From positions 1 through 11,165 of the forward strand of contig JAPUJS010000562.1 in NCBI GenBank assembly GCA_027296045.1: a stretch of 11,165 bases of DNA, given 5' to 3'. A program made the translations under genes and the position numbers. This stretch comes from a bacterium (GTDB lineage: Bacteria > Latescibacterota > UBA2968). Under the pieces are notes generated by a model that saw only the letters and a program-made list of their open reading frames with translations, was not told the origin of the DNA and made no database searches. This document shows, piece by piece, positions 1 through 7,589 of this stretch; position 1 is the first letter of the stretch, and the number at the start of each line of letters is the position of its first letter.

Positions 1-429
1 CGCCCCCTGGATATTTCCCATATCTCGCAACAAAACCGCCCGTTCCAAACGCAGGATCACAGGTTGGGCGCTCTTTTCCAATCCTTCATTGAGCGTCTGC
101 ACAGCCACGTCGACCTTGCCGTTCTGCGTATACAAAAGCGCCAGGTCCCGATATCCCTTAACCGTCTCCGGCTTGAGCGTAATAATCTTCTGGAAAGACG
201 CAATCGCATCATCCAAACGCCCCGACTCTGCATACAGCGTGCCCAAAAAACCGTGCGCATCCACACTGTCGGGATGGGCAGCCACAAAAGCCTGTGCAAA
301 ACCCAGCGCCGAATCAACCTGGGCCCGACGATAAGCCGACTCGATGTCCCGAACATAATCCTGGGCCTTCACGGGTGTGTACCCCACCATCAGGGCACCC
401 CCCATCAAAATCCATATCCAGCGTTTCAC
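1..429 (-). CDS. Exported TPR-repeat protein, 3' end cut off by window edge
   Basis: Read from a GTG at 427-429, the frame stays open for 143 codons to the window edge, so the C-terminus is missing. A good Shine-Dalgarno (GGAGGAA, 435-441) sits 5 nt before the GTG, which decides the start. Residues 1-23 (MKRWIWILMGGALMVGYTPVKA) form a Sec-type signal peptide with a possible AxA-like cleavage region. Residues ~25-143 read as tandem helix pairs of the TPR type: about 54-87 (DSVDAHGFLGTLYAESGRLDDAIASF) and 88-120 (KGYRDLALLYTQNGKVDVAVQTL) show the alanine/glycine/tyrosine spacing of TPRs. Such proteins act as periplasmic or outer-membrane-associated scaffolds for protein contacts; no partner can be named here. 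It is divergent from the membrane protein/transporter pair. TPR assignment is firm, function unknown. Confidence 0.85.
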   Translation of the reverse strand, partial: MKRWIWILMGGALMVGYTPVKAQDYVRDIESAYRRAQVDSALGFAQAFVAAHPDSVDAHGFLGTLYAESGRLDDAIASFQKIITLKPETVKGYRDLALLYTQNGKVDVAVQTLNEGLEKSAQPVILRLERAVLLRDMGNIQGA

Positions 430-512
430 CGCAATTCCTCCAGTTGCATCTATGGTTATCTTGAACCTTCAATCCGTCAACCTAAGGAGTTCCGTAACAC
501 AGGGACTCCTGC

Positions 513-541
513 TTGACAAGCCGAAATGAACCCCGTATACT
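513..541 (+). promoter_or_regulatory. Sigma70-type promoter for the membrane protein/transporter pair
   Basis: TTGACA (513-518), a 17-nt spacer and TATACT (536-541) match the housekeeping consensus 6/6 and 5/6. A start site near 548 would leave a leader of about 36 nt before the ATG at 584. The intergenic stretch 430-583 also contains a weak TTGACG (475-480, minus strand) that could be the -35 of the divergent TPR gene, but no convincing -10 follows it. Confidence 0.7.
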
Positions 542-583
542 CTTCAGGCTTCATCACGACCTGCCCAATTTCTTGAAAACCGT

Positions 584-1195
584 ATGAACATTTTCCAACA
601 AGACAAACTTGCTCTTTCGGCCATCGCGATCACCGTGCTCACAACCGGTCTGGCCCACACCCACCTGTCTGCCGACCTGCCCGAAACTCTCTTTCGGTTT
701 CCCAGGGCGGCCACTCTGCTCTTTCAGTTTCGCTATACAGCTGCCGCCACCCTCATCTATGTCTTCTTCCGGCTGATCTCTAAAACAGACCCGAACCGCT
801 CCCGTCAACTCCGGGAGGTGGGCCTTTTCGACCTGCTTCGCAATAGCGCGGTCTTTTTTTGCGCCTATGCCCAGCTCATTCATGTGGGCCAGGCACGCTC
901 CTGGGTCCAGCCCGACTTGCATCTGCTGCCCGGAGCCATCAGCCTCATAGTCCTGCTCATCGGCGTACAATGCCGACAAAAACTGCCCGCTCCCCTAAAC
1001 CGAGTTCTAAATGCCATGGGTGCAGACACCGGAATATCCGGCCAGCGCACGTTCTCCCGGGGCCTCCTTCTCTCCGGCCTGATCGGTATATGCAATGTCC
1101 ACCACTTCCAGATCCTGTCGCTCCTGATTCCGTTGACCCTGACGGTCATCACCACCCGGATACGCCATCCTCAAACGAAAGCCCCAAACGCATGA
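584..1195 (+). CDS. Unrecognised integral membrane protein, ~203 residues
   Basis: I do not recognise the family. The product has four to five hydrophobic stretches: about residues 8-27, 44-64, 84-104, 112-131 and 155-190 (the last long enough for two spans). Basic residues lie between them (RLISKTDPNRSRQLR, TTRIRHPQTK), as expected of an inner-membrane protein. There is no clear Shine-Dalgarno before the ATG, but a near-consensus promoter lies ~45 bp upstream. The stop overlaps the start of the next gene (ATGA at 1192-1195), implying one transcript and translational coupling with the EamA transporter. The opposite strand is also open over 554-979, but that frame reads as a low-complexity charged product and lacks these signals. 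A role with the transporter is inference only. Confidence 0.65.
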   Translation: MNIFQQDKLALSAIAITVLTTGLAHTHLSADLPETLFRFPRAATLLFQFRYTAAATLIYVFFRLISKTDPNRSRQLREVGLFDLLRNSAVFFCAYAQLIHVGQARSWVQPDLHLLPGAISLIVLLIGVQCRQKLPAPLNRVLNAMGADTGISGQRTFSRGLLLSGLIGICNVHHFQILSLLIPLTLTVITTRIRHPQTKAPNA

Positions 1196-2079
1196 AGGTG
1201 CAAAATGAACGCCTCGGTCTGCAAGCCGGAAGCCTGGCCCTGCTCACCGCCATTCTCTGGGGCGGCAACTCGGTCGCCATCAAAATAGCGCTTGCCGGAT
1301 TTCCTCCGCTTGCCATTGCCTTCATCCGTTTCTTCCTGGGCGGCCTCACCGTCTGGATCTGGGCCCGGGCCATCGGGGTTTCCCTCAAGATGGTACCGGG
1401 GGAGAAGAAGCCGCTTTTCGGACTGGCCACCCTGTTCTTCTTTCAAATCTACCTGCTCAACAGCGGAACCCACCACACCCTGGCCGGCCGCTCAACGGTT
1501 CTGATTTCCACCCATCCGTTCTTCACAGCAACCTTCGCCCATTTCTTTCTCTTGGGCGACCGTCTCACGCGCCTCAAGATACTGGGCATGGCCCTCTCCT
1601 TAGCTGGTGTTGCCCTCATCTTCTCCGAAAGCCTGCTTTTGGGCGCACATCCCTACCTCATCGGCGACGGGATGGTCCTGCTCAGCGCCGTCCTTCTTGG
1701 GGGCCGACAGGTCTATCTAAAACGCCTCACCCAAAACATGCACCCCGCCCGCATCCTGATCTGGCAAGCGGGCTTAAGCCTGCCCGCCTTCTTGTTGCTC
1801 AGCCTGCTCTTCGAACGCGATTTCCCCTTCGCCATCGACGCCTCCATCCTGAGCGCCTTGCTCTATCAGGGCCTGGTCATCGCCGGCTTCTGCTTCATCA
1901 TCCTCACCAGCCTGATCAGACGCCATCAGGCCAGCAAGCTTGCCGTCTTCGGGTTTATCACTCCAGTCTTCGGCGTCCTGCTCAGCAAATTTCTCTTAGG
2001 CGAAGGCCTCTCCTCCGCCCTTTTAAGCGGCATGGTCCTTGTCGCCATTGGCATCGCCATCGTGAACCACGAAAGTTGA
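1192..2079 (+). CDS. EamA/DMT-family transporter (RhaT/YdcZ-type permease)
   Basis: The 295-residue product has the length and about ten hydrophobic helices of the drug/metabolite transporter superfamily. It carries two EamA repeats, about residues 13-140 and 155-292. Family hallmarks include the first helix LLTAILWGGNSVAIKIAL, followed by the PPLAIAFIRFFLGGL segment, and the second-repeat end FITPVFGVLLSKFLLGE. It would sit in the inner membrane and export or exchange a small metabolite; the substrate cannot be read from sequence. The frame is open well upstream (from 859), but that part overlaps the preceding gene. The ATG at 1192 lies in the ATGA overlap with that gene's stop and gives the family's usual N-terminus. 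It ends 16 bp from the convergent glycerate kinase, and no terminator is visible between them. Confidence 0.92.
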   Translation: MKVQNERLGLQAGSLALLTAILWGGNSVAIKIALAGFPPLAIAFIRFFLGGLTVWIWARAIGVSLKMVPGEKKPLFGLATLFFFQIYLLNSGTHHTLAGRSTVLISTHPFFTATFAHFFLLGDRLTRLKILGMALSLAGVALIFSESLLLGAHPYLIGDGMVLLSAVLLGGRQVYLKRLTQNMHPARILIWQAGLSLPAFLLLSLLFERDFPFAIDASILSALLYQGLVIAGFCFIILTSLIRRHQASKLAVFGFITPVFGVLLSKFLLGEGLSSALLSGMVLVAIGIAIVNHES

Positions 2080-2095
2080 CCCAATCTATCTTATC

Positions 2096-3439
2096 TTACC
2101 CATCCCCCACCATCACCAGCGCCACATCCGCCACATTTGTCCCCGTAGGCCCGGTCATCACCAGGTCGTCCAGTTCCTTGAGAAAATGATAGGCATCGTT
2201 ATTTTTCAAATACGCCTGCGCCGACAAGCCCTTCTCTTCTGCCCGAGCCAGGGTTTGGCCATCGGAAATCCCACCGGCTGCATCCGTCGGACCATCCGTC
2301 CCATCCGTCCCTCCACTGAACAGCACCACATTGTCCCACCCAGCAAGCTGCATGGCCCCGGCAAGTGCAATCTCCTGATTTCGTCCCCCCTTCCCTTTGC
2401 CTGTCACCAGCACGGTTGTTTCCCCCCCGGCAATCACACAGGCGGGAGGCGCAAGCGGTTGTTGCGATGTCACAATCTCCTTGGCAATCGCCGAATACAT
2501 ATGGGCAATCTCCCGGGCCTCTCCTTCCACCCGGGTCGATAAGACCAGGGTCTGATACCCCAATTCCTTTGCCCGCTCGTTGGCCGCTGCAACCGCCAGC
2601 CCATTGCTACCCACCACGAGATTTTGCACTTTTTCCAACGCTTCATCTCCGGGTTTGGGCGTATCGGGGATATTGCCTGCAAGCCCACCCTCAAAACGTT
2701 CTCTCACCGCAGCAGGCACTTTCTCCACCAGATCGTATTTCTCTAAAATCTCCATACACGTCTGAAACGTCGACGTATCCGGCACCGTAGGCCCGGATGC
2801 AATCACATCCATCGGATCTCCGATCACGTCGGAGAGCATCAGTGCCACTACCTGGGCTGGAAACGCAGCCCGGGCAAGCCCGCCGCCCTTCACTCTGGAC
2901 AGGTGTTTGCGGATCGCATTCAATTCCACAATATTGGCACCACATTCCAAAAGCAAACGGGTGGTCTCTTGTTTTCCTTCCAGAGAAAGCCCATCTACCG
3001 GAGCAGGCATCAGGGCCGACCCCCCGCCCGAAATCAGACCAATCACCAGTGTCTTTTCATCCGCCCCGTCCAGAAGCTCCAAAATCTGATTCGTCCCTGC
3101 CACTCCGGCCTCGTCGGGCACCGGGTGGCCGCATTCCACAATCCGTATCCGTTCCAGCGGTTCGGAATGTTCATATTTGGTATTCATCACCCCACCCGTC
3201 AACCGATCCCCGAGCACATATTCAAGCGCAACACCCATCCGGGGAGACGCCTTGCCGGTTCCCACGGCCAGGATTTGCTCGAACGCATTCAGATCATAGG
3301 TCTGGTCGCCAATATGCAATGTCTCGCCATCCAGGCTCACAAACCGGCGCACACACTGTTCGGCATCGACAGCCTTCACAGCAGCCTCAAAAATGGTGTT
3401 GGCATCTGCTCGCATTTTTTCAACCGTAAATAAACTCAT
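2096..3439 (-). CDS. Glycerate 2-kinase, DUF4147/MOFRL family
   Basis: The 447-residue product matches the GckA/TtuD-type glycerate kinases, which phosphorylate D-glycerate (usually to 2-phosphoglycerate), linking glyoxylate, serine or sugar-acid breakdown to lower glycolysis; some members are labelled hydroxypyruvate reductase. Visible landmarks are AVGTGKAS (58-65), ECGHPVPDE (102-110), the glycine loop LISGGGSAL (135-143), the invariant-looking NAIRKHLSRVKGGGLA (174-189), and the C-terminal MOFRL part with GGRNQE (351-356) and SGGTDGTDGPTDAAGG (375-390). The open frame extends 55 codons upstream into the phosphatase gene. The ATG at 3437-3439, overlapping that gene's stop as ATGA with GGAG ~10 nt before it, gives the normal N-terminus. 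Cytoplasmic; last gene of the GWxTD-phosphatase-kinase unit. Exact product (2- or 3-phosphoglycerate) is not decided by sequence. Confidence 0.93.
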   Translation of the reverse strand: MSLFTVEKMRADANTIFEAAVKAVDAEQCVRRFVSLDGETLHIGDQTYDLNAFEQILAVGTGKASPRMGVALEYVLGDRLTGGVMNTKYEHSEPLERIRIVECGHPVPDEAGVAGTNQILELLDGADEKTLVIGLISGGGSALMPAPVDGLSLEGKQETTRLLLECGANIVELNAIRKHLSRVKGGGLARAAFPAQVVALMLSDVIGDPMDVIASGPTVPDTSTFQTCMEILEKYDLVEKVPAAVRERFEGGLAGNIPDTPKPGDEALEKVQNLVVGSNGLAVAAANERAKELGYQTLVLSTRVEGEAREIAHMYSAIAKEIVTSQQPLAPPACVIAGGETTVLVTGKGKGGRNQEIALAGAMQLAGWDNVVLFSGGTDGTDGPTDAAGGISDGQTLARAEEKGLSAQAYLKNNDAYHFLKELDDLVMTGPTGTNVADVALVMVGDG

Positions 3440-4143
3440 AACACCCGCTCTCCATAGGCAAAAATAGCGGCTTCTTGTGATTCGGTCTCCACCGATTGAG
3501 GACGGAGCCGCCTGATTTCGTCCAACATGGCCTGCGGATCGCCGCCACAGTGTACCAAATAACAGGCCAGCATCGTACCCGTGCGCCCATATCCGCCCAG
3601 ACAATGAACCAGCACCCGATTGCCCTGGCTCAGTTTTTCATCCAGAAAATCCACAAACTGATCCACCTGCTCCGGCTCGGGCGCTTCTTTATCCGGAATG
3701 GGCATATGAAGGGCTTCCAGCGAATGCTCCGATAAGGCCGCTTCATCCAGGGCTTGCTCGGTCAACGAAACCAGCGTATGAATGCCCTGCTCGTTCAGAA
3801 AAGCCAGATCCTCTTCCAACAAACGGCTGGATAGGTCAAACCGATCTACAAACGCCCCCTGTGCTCCAAACCCTTCTGTATAGCCACCCAGAATACCCCA
3901 CCAATCCCGAAACTTTTTATACAGATCCACCATACGCCGTTCAACCGCATGGGCATCGAGTCCTTGCAAACCAATGCGTTCTGCCAGTTCCATCCGGTCG
4001 GCCTGCAGCGACCTCGAAAACATCAACCAGGACCAGAACCGCTGTTCGTGGGACATCATCTCCCCAGAAAGCTCCAGCCCGCAACCCGGACGCCCCATAC
4101 CGGCCAGTTGTCCCGGGACAATCCAGCTAAAAAAATGCGGCAT
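3436..4143 (-). CDS. DUSP23-like tyrosine/dual-specificity phosphatase with an insertion
   Basis: The 235-residue protein has a Cys-based phosphatase P-loop, HCLGGYGRTGT (180-190), with nucleophile Cys181 and phosphate-binding Arg187. A likely general acid is Asp151 in MPIPDKEAP. The N-terminal FSWIVPGQLAGMGRPG (5-20), LVSLTEQ (124-130), GTMLACYLV and EIRRLRPQSVETESQE closely resemble human DUSP23/VHZ and its bacterial relatives, which hydrolyse phosphotyrosine or other phosphoesters. That the N-terminal motif is conserved supports the ATG at 4141-4143 over the later Met-Met at residues 29-30. About 85 residues (21-108, helical, rich in Arg, Trp and Leu) separate the N-terminal motif from the rest, where DUSP23 has only some 15. 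No signal peptide. It starts 5 bp after the GWxTD gene and overlaps the glycerate kinase. Substrate unknown; a small-molecule phosphate cannot be excluded. Confidence 0.9.
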   Translation of the reverse strand: MPHFFSWIVPGQLAGMGRPGCGLELSGEMMSHEQRFWSWLMFSRSLQADRMELAERIGLQGLDAHAVERRMVDLYKKFRDWWGILGGYTEGFGAQGAFVDRFDLSSRLLEEDLAFLNEQGIHTLVSLTEQALDEAALSEHSLEALHMPIPDKEAPEPEQVDQFVDFLDEKLSQGNRVLVHCLGGYGRTGTMLACYLVHCGGDPQAMLDEIRRLRPQSVETESQEAAIFAYGERVL

Positions 4144-4148
4144 CGAAC

Positions 4149-6518
4149 CTATTGAATCCTGAAGGTAGTGGAAGCCTGCGCCGTCTGCCCGCTGTTCTCA
4201 TCCGTTACCGTCACCGTCAACACCTGGGTGCCGGCTTCTGAACTGGACATATCCAGTTGCAAATACCCTTGCTCCTGAACCTGTTGCCCGACCTGTTCAT
4301 ATTCAATGGTAATCACTTCCCCTTCCGTGCGCTGGCCCAGCAACTTGCCCAATCCGCCCAGCACCTTTGCGCCCAGGGAAGTATTATCTTTCGATTTTAC
4401 TTCGTAAGACACGCGATATTTGGTCGCCCCAAAACCGTCCCGTTTCAAATGATAAAGCTCATAATAGATAAACACCGATTGTCCCGGCAGATAGGCCTTG
4501 GACGCCATCGGCACCACAGAAATATTCCCCTTCAAAAACTTACCCGCATCTGCCACCTCAATCTGAGCGGCCAGTTCCACATCGCTGATCTGCAACTTGT
4601 CCTCGGTCTCAAACGACGGAATCACCCGGGTCTGGTTGTAGACCTGTGATTTGCCCGACCGCTTGTCCAGAACCTGTATGGCCACCCGATAGTTTCCAGG
4701 CGGCAGCAGAATACGGTCCATCTCCGGTATCAACCGCCCCGACCGGGTATCCACATCTCCCTCTGCTTGCAGAACCATTTTTTCACTCAACCGATAAACC
4801 GGTTCCCCGGATGCATCGTAAACTGCAACTCCCCGATTTAACAAAGCTGCTTGTCCCTTGCCCTGCACCGTAAAATAAGCCAGTTCACTGGTCGGAATGC
4901 CGTAATAAATCTCCAGGGCGGTCTTGCCCGCCTCACCCTTAAACGCCGCCGAAGCAAACCAGAAATTGAGCGGACCGGTCGCAAAATCGGGTTCATATGT
5001 ATTGGGCCGCCGCACGGCCATTTCCTGCATCACAATGGCCGGGTTCATATCCTGCCAGATCTGGGCGAACCGTCCCCGTCCCAGCGGCATCTCGGCATAT
5101 TCATAAGGCCCGGGTCGGAAATCTTGCACAAATGTCAGCTCCATCCCGTCTCCCACATCCGTGTAGATCCAGTATTCCCACACGGACACGGCGCCAATCG
5201 GATACACCGGCATCCCCAAAATGGTGCCACTTCCAATCCCACCTGTAGGCGCTCGGGTGGCAGGATCCCGTCTCCGGGCCCGATTGATCTCGCGTCGCAT
5301 ACTCCGCGTTTGGGCAAGCACTTCATTCTGTCGGGTCTGCATCAACCGCTGTCCGGCTTCACCCGACTTCTGGATCAGCCTTTCTTTCACAGCCACCACC
5401 CTGGGGTCCATCTCAATTTGAATATTGCTGGACTTACTGATATGGTCTGGCCGTCCATATCGAATATAGGCTTCGCCTCGGGCATCCCACGGAAATCGGT
5501 AAGCCCCAAAATGCTCCAGGGCAAAGGCGATACGACGGTAATGCTCCAACAACCGTTCATTGGAAGCCGTCACAGGGGCCGGGTCTCGCATACGCCAGAA
5601 CGAATCGAACAACTCTTTCCGCGCTTCCTTGGGCGCATCTCGATACGCTTTCAGGATGTCCCCTCCCGCAATCAATCCCAGATCGTTATACACATCCTGC
5701 TCATTTTCCTCTAGCTTTGAGATATAGGCGTCAAAAAGAGAAGCCGCCCGATCGTATTCCCGAATTTTCTGATACACCTGGGCCAGTTCCAGCACGCCCC
5801 GACGCTGTACATCGCTCGGGGTCATTGCCACACGGGCCAACTCGCGAATGGCCGGCACGATCTTCTGCGTTGCCACCAAACACATTCCCAGATGCAACCG
5901 AGCCACATGGTGTTTCGGATTGGTCTTCACCTGAGATTGAAACGCTTGACCCGCCTCTTCATACCGGCGATCCGCTTCATGGATTCGGCCAATCCGGTAG
6001 TAGGCATCAAAATGCTCCGGGTCGATCTTCAAAACCCCTTCATAGGCCTTGAGCGTCTCACTATGACCAAACCGTTCCAACGTCTTCCCCAGATTATACT
6101 GGGCTTCCGAATAGGTTTTGTCCGCCCGATTGGCATTCCTGAAATAATCAATCGCCCGCCGCAACTCGTTCTTTTTCTGGGCATATACCAGCCCCAGCCC
6201 ATTGTAGGCAGGCGCATATTTTTTCTGCTTTCGCAACCCTGTTTTGAAAGCCTTCTCTGCTTCTTTCAGATCACCCTGTTCCAGATAGGCGTGTCCGATT
6301 CCCACATAAGAAGGTCCGTGTTTTTCGTCAATGGCAAGAATGGCTTGAAATTTTTCAATCGCCTGATCATATGTCTTGGCCTCAAGCAAACCCTGGCCTT
6401 CCTGATACATCGCCTCTACCTTGGCCCGGTCTTCGGGCGAAACCTTGTCTTTTGCCTCCACCCAGTCAACCGATCCGACCAGGCAAAGCGCCACAAATAC
6501 GATCCAGATGCGCTTCAT
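4149..6518 (-). CDS. Secreted TPR protein with GWxTD domain
   Basis: The 789-residue product begins with a signal peptide (MKRIWIVFVALCLVGSVDWVEA, 1-22). Residues ~33-272 hold about seven TPR units (e.g. GPSYVGIGHAYLEQGDLKEAEKAF, AEAQ-type repeats at 101-135 and 137-168). Residues ~296-362 (FDSFWRMRDPAPVTASNE ... ARGEAYIRYGRPDHI) match the GWxTD domain: FW..rDP.p.t..NE, then the DRG.iyi.yG.Pd core. A basic linker (373-425) and a long beta-rich C-terminal region (440-789) follow; the C-terminal strand ends in FRIQ. GWxTD proteins are of unknown function and common in Acidobacteriota, Bacteroidota and related phyla, probably in the periplasm or at the surface. The frame is open 13 codons upstream, but the ATG at 6516-6518 is preceded by AAGGG at good distance and starts the signal peptide. 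First gene of a unit with the phosphatase and glycerate kinase. Confidence 0.9.
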   Translation of the reverse strand: MKRIWIVFVALCLVGSVDWVEAKDKVSPEDRAKVEAMYQEGQGLLEAKTYDQAIEKFQAILAIDEKHGPSYVGIGHAYLEQGDLKEAEKAFKTGLRKQKKYAPAYNGLGLVYAQKKNELRRAIDYFRNANRADKTYSEAQYNLGKTLERFGHSETLKAYEGVLKIDPEHFDAYYRIGRIHEADRRYEEAGQAFQSQVKTNPKHHVARLHLGMCLVATQKIVPAIRELARVAMTPSDVQRRGVLELAQVYQKIREYDRAASLFDAYISKLEENEQDVYNDLGLIAGGDILKAYRDAPKEARKELFDSFWRMRDPAPVTASNERLLEHYRRIAFALEHFGAYRFPWDARGEAYIRYGRPDHISKSSNIQIEMDPRVVAVKERLIQKSGEAGQRLMQTRQNEVLAQTRSMRREINRARRRDPATRAPTGGIGSGTILGMPVYPIGAVSVWEYWIYTDVGDGMELTFVQDFRPGPYEYAEMPLGRGRFAQIWQDMNPAIVMQEMAVRRPNTYEPDFATGPLNFWFASAAFKGEAGKTALEIYYGIPTSELAYFTVQGKGQAALLNRGVAVYDASGEPVYRLSEKMVLQAEGDVDTRSGRLIPEMDRILLPPGNYRVAIQVLDKRSGKSQVYNQTRVIPSFETEDKLQISDVELAAQIEVADAGKFLKGNISVVPMASKAYLPGQSVFIYYELYHLKRDGFGATKYRVSYEVKSKDNTSLGAKVLGGLGKLLGQRTEGEVITIEYEQVGQQVQEQGYLQLDMSSSEAGTQVLTVTVTDENSGQTAQASTTFRIQ

Positions 6519-6567
6519 AAAAGAACCCTTATCAAGACGTTGAGAATATTTGCACAAAACGCGCTAA

Positions 6568-6596
6568 ATGATAAACAAATCTCAGGAAAAACACAA
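6568..6596 (-). promoter_or_regulatory. Possible promoter for the GWxTD-phosphatase-glycerate kinase unit
   Basis: In the 81-bp gap, the minus strand reads TTGTGT (6591-6596), a 17-nt spacer, and TATCAT (6568-6573). The -10 is 5/6 of consensus, the -35 only 3/6. A start near 6561 would give a ~43-nt leader. The gap is clearly more AT-rich than the flanking genes, which agrees with a promoter, but readthrough from the LysR-kinase unit is also possible because no terminator is visible. Confidence 0.4.
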
Positions 6597-6599
6597 GTT

Positions 6600-7580
6600 T
6601 TAGCCACCTTCATCCAGGGCAAAACCAGCCAGATCTGGAGCCCACTGATGCACCCTGGAAAGCAGGTCCAGGTAGGGCGGAAACCACCCTTCCATGCTGG
6701 CATTCACCCGATCTAGATATGCAATCTGCATCCAGAGCGTCAACCCACGCATCAAGGCCAGTTCCAGAAAATCGGGCAAAAGATCCCGTTCTCTTTCAGA
6801 AAGCTTATTTTTTTGGTTATATCCCTTTAAAAAACAGCCTCTTTCATCCAGATCAAGTGGAGCTTCAGCGATTACGGCCTGAAAAAACACCAGTGCATAC
6901 GCCAGATCAAACAGACGAGGCGCCCCTCGTGCCGTGTCCAGGTCCAGGATGCCGACCACCTGTCCTTCTCGAAAAAGCAAATTTTGAGCGCGGTAATCCC
7001 CGTGAATCACCGCCCGGGGCAGTGTCTCCAGATCAGGCGTACGGATCGCTTCCTGCAAACGCGCAAGGCGTATTTGAAAATCAGCAATCCAATCTGCAAC
7101 TGCATCCATCCCATCCATCTTGCCCCATAAAAGGACAAGGGTATCACAGACCTCATCCCACATAGGTGGCCACACCAAATCGCCAGACACAGAAGGACTT
7201 GCCATGTGAATCTGCCCCAACATCTGCCCGGCAGCCTCCAGTTCACCCAACGCACCGGGTGAAAAGACCCGGCCTTCCAGATGTCGCCAGAGTACAAAAA
7301 AATGCCTCTCATCTTCACACAAAGAAAATCGAGAGGCAACGGGCAAACCGGCCTGTTCATACGTATCGTTTAGCAAAAGTCCAAATTCAATCTGTTTCGG
7401 ATCGACCTCCTCCTTCCGATACACCTTCAGAACATACCGCTCGTGTTGCGACTGCAACACCACGGTAGTGCTCATATACCCATTTCGCACATTCCAGACT
7501 TGAACCTCTAAACCGTAGTGCCCTTGAACAGATGCTTTCAAAGCTTCGATGGAAAGATCCAACTTACCAGGATAAGCCAT
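6600..7580 (-). CDS. APH/choline-kinase-family phosphotransferase
   Basis: The 326-residue protein has the aminoglycoside-phosphotransferase/homoserine kinase II fold signature. This comprises an N-lobe with ERYVLKVYR (ATP-binding Lys52), the catalytic loop VIHGDYRAQNLLF (191-203; Asp195, Asn200) and the metal-binding VGILDLDTA (209-217; Asp213 or Asp215). Length and motif order fit single-domain members that phosphorylate a hydroxyl on a small metabolite. Relatives include homoserine kinase ThrB-II, spectinomycin-type APHs, methylthioribose kinase and choline/ethanolamine kinases, and the true substrate cannot be told. Resistance is not implied. Its Shine-Dalgarno (TGAGGA) overlaps the stop of the LysR gene, 9 bp upstream, so the two are co-transcribed. 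Cytoplasmic. Confidence 0.88.
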   Translation of the reverse strand: MAYPGKLDLSIEALKASVQGHYGLEVQVWNVRNGYMSTTVVLQSQHERYVLKVYRKEEVDPKQIEFGLLLNDTYEQAGLPVASRFSLCEDERHFFVLWRHLEGRVFSPGALGELEAAGQMLGQIHMASPSVSGDLVWPPMWDEVCDTLVLLWGKMDGMDAVADWIADFQIRLARLQEAIRTPDLETLPRAVIHGDYRAQNLLFREGQVVGILDLDTARGAPRLFDLAYALVFFQAVIAEAPLDLDERGCFLKGYNQKNKLSERERDLLPDFLELALMRGLTLWMQIAYLDRVNASMEGWFPPYLDLLSRVHQWAPDLAGFALDEGG

Positions 7581-7589
7581 TCACATTCC

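Noticed and set aside
554..979. 141-codon minus-strand open frame opposite the 203-residue membrane protein
   Set aside because: The plus strand has a near-consensus promoter, hydrophobic helix pattern and an ATGA junction; the minus frame reads as a charged low-complexity shadow.
859..1191. N-terminal extension of the EamA transporter (open frame from 859)
   Set aside because: The extension is Pro/Arg/Ser-rich, overlaps the preceding gene in another frame and is absent from the family; the ATG at 1192 gives the normal length.
2276..2321. Tandem-looking repeat (CCATCCGTCC units) as a microsatellite
   Set aside because: It encodes the conserved SGGTDGTDGPTDAAGG loop of MOFRL glycerate kinases, so the repetition is explained by the protein motif.
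6600..7580. Antibiotic-resistance aminoglycoside phosphotransferase
   Set aside because: Only the general fold motifs (HGDYRAQN, DLDTA) are shared; chromosomal context and lack of specific resistance-family similarity do not support a resistance role.
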